From Halobacterium jilantaiense (GTDB taxonomy: Archaea > Halobacteriota > Halobacteria > Halobacteriales > Halobacteriaceae): DNA of 64,000 bases. Shown here piece by piece: positions 58,328-64,000 of this stretch (positions are counted from its first letter, which is position 1; each line of letters starts with the position of its first letter). The position numbers and the translations under genes are program-made. The notes beneath the pieces were generated by a model that was given only the letters and a program-made list of their open reading frames with translations, was not told the origin of the DNA and did no database searches. Where the stretch lies: NCBI RefSeq assembly GCF_900110535.1, contig NZ_FOJA01000001.1:434001-498000 (forward strand). The letters are read 5' to 3'.

Positions 58328-58936
58328 GTGAAGCGCGCGCTGGCCAAGCGGCTCGCGGCCGTCGAGGGGTTCGCCGACCCGGACCCGGAGCTAGAGCAGT
58401 ACCCGATTCCCGCCGACCTCGCCGCCCACGTCCTCCACCTCGCGGACCTCCACGGTGACCTCGCCGGCCGCAGCGTCGCCGACCTCGGCGCGGGCACGGG
58501 GATGCTCGCGCTCGCCGCCGCCACGCGCTCGCCGGCGCGCGTGCTGGCGGTCGAACTCGACGCCGAGGCGCTCCGAGTCGCCCGCGAGAACGAGCGCCGG
58601 GTCGACCCCGGAACGAACGTCGACTGGCTCCGGGGGGACGCCACCCGACCACCGCTCTCGGCGGTCGACACCGTCGTCTCGAACCCGCCGTTCGGCGCGC
58701 AGCGCGGCAACGAACACGCCGACCGCGCGTTCCTCGAAACCGCCGCCGACCTCGCGGGCGTCTCGTACACGGTGCACAACGCCGGTAGCAAGGGGTTCGT
58801 CGAGTCGTTCGCGAGCGACCGCGGCGGCGAGGTCACGCACGCGTTCGCCGCCGACTTCCCGGTCAGCGCGCAGTTCGACTTCCACACCAGCGACCGCGAG
58901 GTGCTGGACGTCGAAGTGTTCCGAATCGAGTGGTAG
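58328..58936 (+). CDS. METTL5-like RNA N6-adenine methyltransferase
   Basis: A 202-residue class I methyltransferase. Motif I is VADLGAGTGMLALAAA, followed by AVELDAEALRVAREN and the amino-methyltransferase motif NPPFGAQ (Asn about 119). These features, the small size and the archaeal setting match the METTL5 family, which methylates an adenine in small-subunit rRNA in eukaryotes. The start is a GTG at 58328 giving VKRALAKRLAAVEGF, the conserved N-terminus. It converges with the rhomboid gene, 9 nt apart. Confidence 0.9.
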   Translation: MKRALAKRLAAVEGFADPDPELEQYPIPADLAAHVLHLADLHGDLAGRSVADLGAGTGMLALAAATRSPARVLAVELDAEALRVARENERRVDPGTNVDWLRGDATRPPLSAVDTVVSNPPFGAQRGNEHADRAFLETAADLAGVSYTVHNAGSKGFVESFASDRGGEVTHAFAADFPVSAQFDFHTSDREVLDVEVFRIEW

Positions 58937-58945
58937 GACTGCGGA

Positions 58946-60715
58946 CTACTCGTAGGTCTCCTCGCGGGCGACAGTCACGGTCGTGTTCTCGTGGTGAGCG
59001 ACCAGCCGGGTGGCGTTGCGCTCGAACGTGAGCGTGCCAGCGGCCGCGGTCTCGTTCTCGTCCGGAATTCCGGCAGTGCCGACGACAGTGCCGTTCTCTA
59101 CGACCTCGACGCCGAACGCGCCGCCCTCGGCCGCGAGTCTGACGCGCTGGCCGTCCAGCACGGGGTCCGCGGTCGCGCTCTCGGACGCGTAGGCGTGCCG
59201 CCAGTCGGCGTCCGGCGGGTCGACGTAGACGTTGTAGACGGCACCGTCACCGTCGGTCACCCAGCCGCGGCGGTGGACCCAGACGGTCTCTTTCCAGCCG
59301 ACGCCGCCGACGGTGACGGCGGTGTCGCCGTAGAACGCGAGTTCACCCGCGCTCACCTGCTCCGTCCAGAGGCTGCGCTCGGCGTTCGCGACGACCACCC
59401 CGCTGGCGGAGACGTTCGTCGCCTGCTCGAAGTAGGGGACGTCGACGGCGGCGACTCGCTCGTTCGTCACGTTCTCCGCGTACGTCACCTCGTACCCCTC
59501 GACGGATACGGGGTCACCGGGGAGGTCGGCGTCCGAGACGGTGGTGAGGTTCACGGGGACGGCGACGACGCACATCGTGAGTACGGGCAGCAGCAGCGCG
59601 AGCGAGGCCGCTTGACGGCCCGTGAGGTCTCCGACGAACGTGTGGTCGTCTGCCCCCGCGGCGGCGGCGAGCACGACGGCGAGCACGACCACCAGCAGCA
59701 GCCCGCCCGCCCGGAACAGGACGTACTCGGCGGACTGGCCGTACCACCAGACCGCCCACAGCGACATCGACGTGGCGAGCACGACGGACCCGACCCAGAC
59801 GCGGGCGGCGTTGGGCCGTTCGCCCCGTCGAGCGAGCAGGGCGGCGGAGAGAACGGCTCCGACGAGGAAGCCGAAGAGGTGCCCCTGGACGGCGATGCCC
59901 GCCCACCACGGCGGCCCGAACGAGGGCGACGCCGACGCGAACGTCACGGGGTCGCCGAGCGTGTTCCACAGCACCGAGATGACGTCGCGGCCGGTGACGG
60001 CGACGACGGTCGCCAGCGGGTACTTCACGAGCGCGAACCCGGCGAACGCGTACACGACCCCGGAGAAGCCGATTGTGGCACCCCAGGAGAATATCCCCGT
60101 GAGCTGAGCGACCGCGAAAACGCCCAAGGGAAAGAGGACGAGCGCCCGCACGTAGGGGTTCGAGCGCCAGGACGCGAACGAGGAGTCGCCGCGGTCGGTC
60201 GGGTAGTGGGAGAACGCGTACTCGGCGATGGGAGCGAGCGCGAGCGTGCCGATGACGTTCCCGGTGACGTGGCCGAGGCCGGCGTGGGCGATGGGGGACG
60301 CGAGGACGCCCAGCGGGTAGGCGTACGACCAGGAGACGAACGGCAGGACGAGCGCGCCGCCGCCCCGTCCGAACTGCACGAACAGGTAGAACGCGACGAC
60401 GCCGACGGTCACGACGAGTGTCCCCCAGGGCACGCCGAACAGCAGCCGCGACCGGACGGCCTGGAGTTCGCGGCGACCGTCACCGCGCGTGAAGACGGCG
60501 ACGCCGGTCGCGACCAGCGCGACGATGGCGGCGTTCGCGACGGCGCGCCACGGCCCGAGCGAGCCGAGCGCGGTGGCGACGGCGAAGCCGGCGAGCAGGC
60601 CGACGACGGCGGCGACGCCGAGCCAGCGCAACCGACGGAATCGAGGGACGGCGACCGCGAGGAGGACGGCGACGACCGTGGTGGCCGCGACGACGGCGGC
60701 CGGCGAGAGGTGCAT
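58946..60715 (-). CDS. Rhomboid-family intramembrane serine protease with ectodomain
   Basis: A 589-residue membrane protein. Two or three leading TM helices precede a rhomboid core (about 120-330): H-rich loop [19 protein letters not shown], catalytic Ser218 in [10 protein letters not shown], and catalytic His279 in [12 protein letters not shown]. Further TM segments follow (about 310-410), and the last ~175 residues form a soluble beta-rich domain with many Asn-x-Ser/Thr sites (ENVTNER, NVSASG, NGTVVG, ENTTVTV) that is probably outside the cell. The start at 60715 fits a TATA element. Substrates are unknown. Confidence 0.9.
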   Translation of the reverse strand: MHLSPAAVVAATTVVAVLLAVAVPRFRRLRWLGVAAVVGLLAGFAVATALGSLGPWRAVANAAIVALVATGVAVFTRGDGRRELQAVRSRLLFGVPWGTLVVTVGVVAFYLFVQFGRGGGALVLPFVSWSYAYPLGVLASPIAHAGLGHVTGNVIGTLALAPIAEYAFSHYPTDRGDSSFASWRSNPYVRALVLFPLGVFAVAQLTGIFSWGATIGFSGVVYAFAGFALVKYPLATVVAVTGRDVISVLWNTLGDPVTFASASPSFGPPWWAGIAVQGHLFGFLVGAVLSAALLARRGERPNAARVWVGSVVLATSMSLWAVWWYGQSAEYVLFRAGGLLLVVVLAVVLAAAAGADDHTFVGDLTGRQAASLALLLPVLTMCVVAVPVNLTTVSDADLPGDPVSVEGYEVTYAENVTNERVAAVDVPYFEQATNVSASGVVVANAERSLWTEQVSAGELAFYGDTAVTVGGVGWKETVWVHRRGWVTDGDGAVYNVYVDPPDADWRHAYASESATADPVLDGQRVRLAAEGGAFGVEVVENGTVVGTAGIPDENETAAAGTLTFERNATRLVAHHENTTVTVAREETYE

Positions 60716-60739
60716 ACGACACTGTGGCGAACCGGAAGA

Positions 60740-60747
60740 CAATAAAC
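60740..60747 (-). promoter_or_regulatory. TATA-like element of the rhomboid gene
   Basis: On the minus strand this reads GTTTATTG, centred 28 nt before the ATG at 60715, indicating a leaderless mRNA. Confidence 0.5.
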
Positions 60748-60824
60748 CAGCGGCACGGGAGCCGTTCGCCGCCACCGGTCGGGGGTTCGAAACGTTGAAA
60801 CGACCGACGAGCGAATTCGTGGCC

Positions 60825-61106
60825 ATGGACTTGCGGGTCATCGAGAAGGGCGACGCGGAGCTGACCATCGAGGTCGCTGGCGAGAATCACACGTTCATGA
60901 ACGTGCTGAAGGGCGCGCTGCTAGAGACCGACGGGGTCACGGCGGCGTCCTACGACATGAATCCCGAGCAGTCCGGCGGCCAGACGGAGCCGCTGCTCAC
61001 TATCAAGACAGAGGACGTCGACCCCCTGGACGCGCTCCAGGACGCAGCGGGCCGTACCGGCGACGAACTGCAGGACTTCGCGGACGCGTTCCAGGCGGCG
61101 GTCTAG
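60825..61106 (+). CDS. rpoL: DNA-directed RNA polymerase subunit L (Rpo11)
   Basis: A 93-residue subunit equivalent to eukaryotic Rpb11, which dimerises with Rpo3 to start polymerase assembly. The sequence has the family signature [33 protein letters not shown] (in two parts), then [21 protein letters not shown], and a C-terminal helix ending in FADAFQAAV. The ATG at 60825 begins the conserved protein. Its stop overlaps the stop of the convergent small gene by 4 nt (CTAG). Confidence 0.96.
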   Translation: MDLRVIEKGDAELTIEVAGENHTFMNVLKGALLETDGVTAASYDMNPEQSGGQTEPLLTIKTEDVDPLDALQDAAGRTGDELQDFADAFQAAV

Positions 61107-61507
61107 CCGAGCTGGACGGCCAGCGAGAACGCCCGACCACCGAACTCGAAACTGTCCGTCTCCGACTGTTCTTCGAGCGCCGCGACGTGTTCGCGGACGT
61201 TCACGCGGCGGTCCGGGTGCGTGCGGACGCGCACGCTGTCGACTTCGGGACCGAAGTACGCGAGCCCGTTCTGTAGCTCCGGCAGCGACAACACCTGCGT
61301 GCGGTCGAGGGTCGTCGTTTCGGCCTCGGCGTCGGAGACGACAAGGTGGACGGGCGTGACGCCGCCCGAGGCTCCGGAGAGGTCGACGAAGCGGGCCGTG
61401 TTGCACTCGACCGCTTCGACGACCGAGCGCCCCGGTTCGAGGGGGCCGTTAGCCGGACAGTCGGACGGGCGCTGGTCGTCGCCACCAGGCCCACTACGGT
61501 AGGACAT
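61103..61507 (-). CDS. Haloarchaeal conserved protein of unknown function
   Basis: A 134-residue soluble protein with a Gly/Asp/Pro-rich N-terminus (about 1-25), then [58 protein letters not shown] (two parts) and [24 protein letters not shown] single Cys (ECNTA) is conserved-looking. I do not recognise the family. The ATG at 61507 (MSYRSGPGG) is preceded by a CTTATG-like element. It is opposite and overlaps the rpoL stop; hisF is upstream on the same strand. Confidence 0.65.
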   Translation of the reverse strand: MSYRSGPGGDDQRPSDCPANGPLEPGRSVVEAVECNTARFVDLSGASGGVTPVHLVVSDAEAETTTLDRTQVLSLPELQNGLAYFGPEVDSVRVRTHPDRRVNVREHVAALEEQSETDSFEFGGRAFSLAVQLG

Positions 61508-61618
61508 AGAAAAACCCACTACAGTTCCAAACATAAGTCATTCGCCCCCTACCTGTCACTCACGTGGAGTACGGCCGCGAGCGCTGCTTGGTGAGCGAGG
61601 GTGGGGCGGGCGGAGTTT

Positions 61619-62431
61619 CTACAGCCGAATCGGGTAGCCCTGGTCGTCCAAGGCTCGCTTGGTCTCCTCGATGGTGTAGTCGCCGAAGTGGAAGATGGAC
61701 GCTGCGAGTGCGGCGTCCGCACCCGCGTCGTACGCCTCTGCCATGTCACCGGGGCTCCCGCAGCCGGAGGACGCGATGACGGGGGTGGAGACGCTGTCGC
61801 AGACGGCCGCCGTCAGCGGCAGGTCGTAGCCGTCTTTCGTACCGTCGGCGTCGATGGAGTTCACGAACAGTTCGCCCGCACCCCGGGACTCGACCTCGTT
61901 CGCCCACTCCACAACGTCCAGCCCCGTCCCCTCGCGGCCGCCCTTGACTGTGCACTCGAACCAGCAGGACTCCCCGTCGACCTGCTCGTAGTGTTCGCCC
62001 TGCTCGTCGAAGCGCCGCTTCGCGTCCACGCTGATGACGATGCACTGGCTGCCGAACGCCTTCGCGCCCTGATTGACGAGGCTCGGTTCGGCGATTGCGC
62101 CGGAGTTGATAGAGACCTTGTCCGCGCCGGCCCGCAGCGTCTCCTTGATGTCTCCCGTGTCCCGGATGCCGCCACCGACAGTCAGCGGGATGAACACCTC
62201 GTCGGCGACCGCGGAGACCGTGTCCAGCATCGTCTCCCGGCCGTCCGCGCTCGCCGTGATGTCGAGGAAGACGAACTCGTCGGCACCCGCCTCGTTGTAG
62301 CGTTTCGCCATCTCGACGGGGTCGCCCGTGTACTCGAGGTCCTCGAAGTTCACACCGGTGTAGACGGCGGCGTCGCCGTCGTCGTCGAGCGCCACGTCGA
62401 TACAGGGGATGACGCGCTTGGTGAGAGTCAT
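61619..62431 (-). CDS. hisF: Imidazole glycerol phosphate synthase subunit HisF
   Basis: A 270-residue TIM barrel that uses ammonia from HisH to convert PRFAR to imidazole glycerol phosphate and AICAR, step 6 of histidine synthesis and a link to purines. Catalytic Asp12 is in [11 protein letters not shown], and the second in the [11 protein letters not shown] strand near residue 130. [26 protein letters not shown] and [11 protein letters not shown] (phosphate-binding loops, first in two parts) confirm the family. No other his gene is adjacent, a dispersed arrangement usual in haloarchaea. Confidence 0.96.
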   Translation of the reverse strand: MTLTKRVIPCIDVALDDDGDAAVYTGVNFEDLEYTGDPVEMAKRYNEAGADEFVFLDITASADGRETMLDTVSAVADEVFIPLTVGGGIRDTGDIKETLRAGADKVSINSGAIAEPSLVNQGAKAFGSQCIVISVDAKRRFDEQGEHYEQVDGESCWFECTVKGGREGTGLDVVEWANEVESRGAGELFVNSIDADGTKDGYDLPLTAAVCDSVSTPVIASSGCGSPGDMAEAYDAGADAALAASIFHFGDYTIEETKRALDDQGYPIRL

Positions 62432-62542
62432 CGGTCAGTTACCGCCGGCTACGACCGACGCCGAGAAAAGCCGTCCGGTCCCCGCTGCCACCCGGCCGCT
62501 CGACGCGGCCGACAGCCCGCTCCGGCCGGGACGCTCCGATAC

Positions 62543-62550
62543 GTTAACGG
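62543..62550 (+). promoter_or_regulatory. TATA-like element of the UspA gene
   Basis: CGTTAACG is centred about 29 nt before the ATG at 62576. Confidence 0.4.
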
Positions 62551-62575
62551 TGCGGACTCTCCACTCGTAGCCGTA

Positions 62576-63010
62576 ATGACCTACGTCGTCGCTTTCGACA
62601 ACTCACCGCTCGCGAAGACTGCGCTCCGGCGCGCGGTCGAGTACGCCGACGCCGTCGGGGAGGAGGTCGTCGCCGTCACCGCCATCCAGCGGGACCCCAG
62701 TCGCGCCCGCGAACTCGGGTGGCTCGGCGGCGACGAGTCCTTCGACGTCGAGACGGTCGCCCGGAACCTCACCGCGGCCGTGACCGCCATCGACCCCGAT
62801 GTCGGATTCGAGTACGCCACACTCGACGCGTACGCGCCCCGCGGCCGTGTCAGTCGAACGGTCCGCGAACTCGCGGTCGAGCAGGACGCCGCGGTCGTCT
62901 TCGTCGGCAGCGACAACGCCGGCCGGATGGTCGGCGGGCTGGCGTCGGTCGGGCAGACCGTCTCCGCGGACGACCGCTACGACGTCCACATCGTCCGCCA
63001 CGACGAGTAG
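62576..63010 (+). CDS. UspA-family universal stress protein
   Basis: A 144-residue single-domain Usp protein: N-terminal YVVAFDNSPLAKTALRRAVEYADAVGEEVVAV (two parts), then TVRELAVEQDAAVVFVGSDNAGRMVGGLASVGQTV and VHIVRHDE at the end. The ATP-binding G-x2-G-x9-G-(S/T) motif of UspFG/MJ0577 types appears altered (GSDNAGRMVGGLASVGQ; close to GxxxxGxxxGSVxxxV), so nucleotide binding is uncertain. The ATG at 62576 follows a TATA-like element. Role in stress is inferred only from family. Confidence 0.9.
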   Translation: MTYVVAFDNSPLAKTALRRAVEYADAVGEEVVAVTAIQRDPSRARELGWLGGDESFDVETVARNLTAAVTAIDPDVGFEYATLDAYAPRGRVSRTVRELAVEQDAAVVFVGSDNAGRMVGGLASVGQTVSADDRYDVHIVRHDE

Positions 63011-63054
63011 CGGCCTTCGACACAGCCAAGTGCCGGCGCACAGAATTCCCGGGC

Positions 63055-63204
63055 ATGTCCGACGACCACGGCCACGACGACCACGGCGACGAGGGACGAG
63101 TCACGTCACCGATGCAGGAGTTCTCGATGGGGCAGGTCACGACCGGCTTCGTCGTCCTCCTCGTCGGCCTCGCCGTCGCGTACGCCCTGCCGGCGTTCGT
63201 CTGA
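63055..63204 (+). CDS. Small one-TM protein with His/Asp-rich start, DUF7550-like
   Basis: A 49-residue protein, easily missed. Residues 1-14 are His/Asp-rich (DDHGHDDHGDEG), then RVTSPMQEFSMGQV and a single TM helix TGFVVLLVGLAVAYALPAFV at the C-terminus. It matches the pattern of haloarchaeal DUF7550 proteins as I remember it. The ATG at 63055 is 44 nt after the UspA stop. Likely membrane-anchored with the His/Asp tail in the cytoplasm or outside; function is unknown. Confidence 0.75.
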   Translation: MSDDHGHDDHGDEGRVTSPMQEFSMGQVTTGFVVLLVGLAVAYALPAFV

Positions 63205-63262
63205 AGACAGTCGAGACCCGACGCCGCGTCCTCGCGAGTCCGTCGACTGCGCAGCCTCGCGA

Positions 63263-64000
63263 CTAGTCGAGCTCGCGGTCGAGGACGGCACGCGTGCCGC
63301 GAATCGCGTCGGCGTCCCGGGTCACTGTCTCCTCCCCGGCGGACACCGACAGCGTACCGTCGTCGGTCGCCGCGCCGAGGTCGACGACCGGCGCGTCGAC
63401 GGCCACCCGTAGCGCCTCGGGGTCGGTGGTCTCCACGACCGCGCGGCCGGGGCACTCGGAGAACAGTGCCGGGAGGTCGGGCACCGCCACGTCCACGCCG
63501 GCGTCCTCGGTCACCATCTCAGCGAGCGTGACCGCGAGCCCGCCGTCGCTGACGTCGTGGACGGCGAGCGTGTCCTCGTGGGTCGCGGCTGCCCGCACGG
63601 CGTCGACTGTCGACGCGTCCACGTCCGGGAACTGGTCGCTACCGCCGAGTTCCTGGAGGAGAACAGAGCCGCCGAGGGCGTCGGCGTGCCCGCCGACGAG
63701 CACGAGGTCGCCCGCGCCGTCGAGTGCGGTGCCGGGCGTGTCGTAGCCCTCGCGGTGCCCGAGCAGCGCGAGCGTCGGCGTCGGCGGAATCGGGCCGGCT
63801 GCAGAGTCGTTGTAGAGGCTGACGTTGCCGCCGACGACCGGCGCGTCGATGGCGCGACAGCCGTCCGCGAGCCCGTCGACCATCGCCGCGAAACCGCCGT
63901 ACACGTCGGGCTTCTCGGGGTTCCCGCCGTTCAGGCAGTCGACGGCGGCGAGCGGCTCTGCCCCCTGCGCGGCGAGGTTCGTCGCGTTCTCGACCGCCGT
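63263..64000 (-). CDS. purL: Phosphoribosylformylglycinamidine synthase subunit PurL, 5' part outside window
   Basis: The frame is open to base 64000, so this is the C-terminal 245 residues of PurL and the start lies right of the window. Visible motifs are AVDCLNGGNPEKPDVYGGF (two parts), VVGGNVSLYNDSAAGPIPPTPTLALLG, LVGGHADALGGSVLLQELGG, VHDVSDGGLAVTLAEM and LFSECPGRAVVET. PurL is the ATP-dependent synthase that, with PurQ and PurS, converts FGAR to FGAM in purine synthesis. The internal ATG at 63904 is not the start. Confidence 0.93.
   Translation of the reverse strand, partial: TAVENATNLAAQGAEPLAAVDCLNGGNPEKPDVYGGFAAMVDGLADGCRAIDAPVVGGNVSLYNDSAAGPIPPTPTLALLGHREGYDTPGTALDGAGDLVLVGGHADALGGSVLLQELGGSDQFPDVDASTVDAVRAAATHEDTLAVHDVSDGGLAVTLAEMVTEDAGVDVAVPDLPALFSECPGRAVVETTDPEALRVAVDAPVVDLGAATDDGTLSVSAGEETVTRDADAIRGTRAVLDRELD

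Noticed and set aside
60780..60800. GGGGGTTCGAAACG, resembling a tRNA T-loop
   Set aside because: There is no acceptor or anticodon stem around it, and it lies directly before rpoL.
1..64000. CRISPR array, rRNA or tRNA genes
   Set aside because: No regularly spaced direct repeats and no conserved rRNA or tRNA sequence were seen on either strand.

Overview
The window reads as chromosomal DNA of an extreme halophilic archaeon. GC is very high with G/C-ending codons, proteins are strongly acidic, many promoters have a TATA-like element about 28 nt before the start codon, and the families are haloarchaeal (archaellum ArlHIJ, HalX response regulator, bacterio-opsin-activator-type HTH, ADP-forming acetyl-CoA synthetase, Ser-type beta-ketothiolase, DUF5805 plus Xer pair). 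The order arlH-arlI-arlJ, MinD-like ATPase, small membrane protein, wHTH, CheW recalls the archaellum/chemotaxis locus of Halobacterium as I remember it. I infer genus Halobacterium or a close relative.

Layout. 0-6.5 kb is motility: the end of the archaellum motor operon, a MinD-family ATPase, a wHTH/membrane pair and CheW. 6.5-26.5 kb is mostly metabolism: an ATGA-coupled acd/phosphotransacetylase-like operon, MazG-like and ZIP genes back to back, aldehyde dehydrogenase, nitrilase-fold amidase, NlpC/P60 hydrolase, peroxiredoxin, a protein of four DUF2249 repeats, nitroreductase, old-yellow-enzyme, Eis-like acetyltransferase, a two-gene haloarchaeal thiolase, luciferase-like oxidoreductase and glycerate kinase. 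A HEAT-repeat/pseudokinase gene is translationally coupled to a 7-TM protein at 25-27.2 kb.

27.2-35.6 kb is the most interesting block. An iron-type ABC importer (lipoprotein, fused permease, ATPase) is followed without a gap by a large membrane glycosyltransferase-like protein. It is preceded by a gene of the reversibly-glycosylated-polypeptide/UDP-arabinomutase family and followed by a GT2 glycosyltransferase. Palindromes of the type TTTAGGCCGGCCTAAA sit in front of three of these genes, so metal supply and glycan synthesis appear to be co-regulated.

35.6-44.6 kb holds a HalX response regulator overlapping a GAF/PAS histidine kinase, kynureninase, an esterase, a DMT exporter, a DUF502 protein and a DrrAB-type ABC exporter. 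44.65-45.9 kb is a 1.25 kb gene-free, AT-richer stretch that ends at a DUF5805/tyrosine-recombinase operon. 47.4-64 kb returns to core and haloarchaeal-specific genes: methyltransferase, HTTM protein, HisG-like protein, a large coiled-coil protein, metallo-hydrolase, HTH regulator, YlbF-like protein, Dph2, hybrid sensor kinase, METTL5-like methyltransferase, rhomboid protease, RpoL, HisF, UspA and the 3' part of purL, which runs off the right edge. I found no tRNA, rRNA, CRISPR array or intact insertion sequence.
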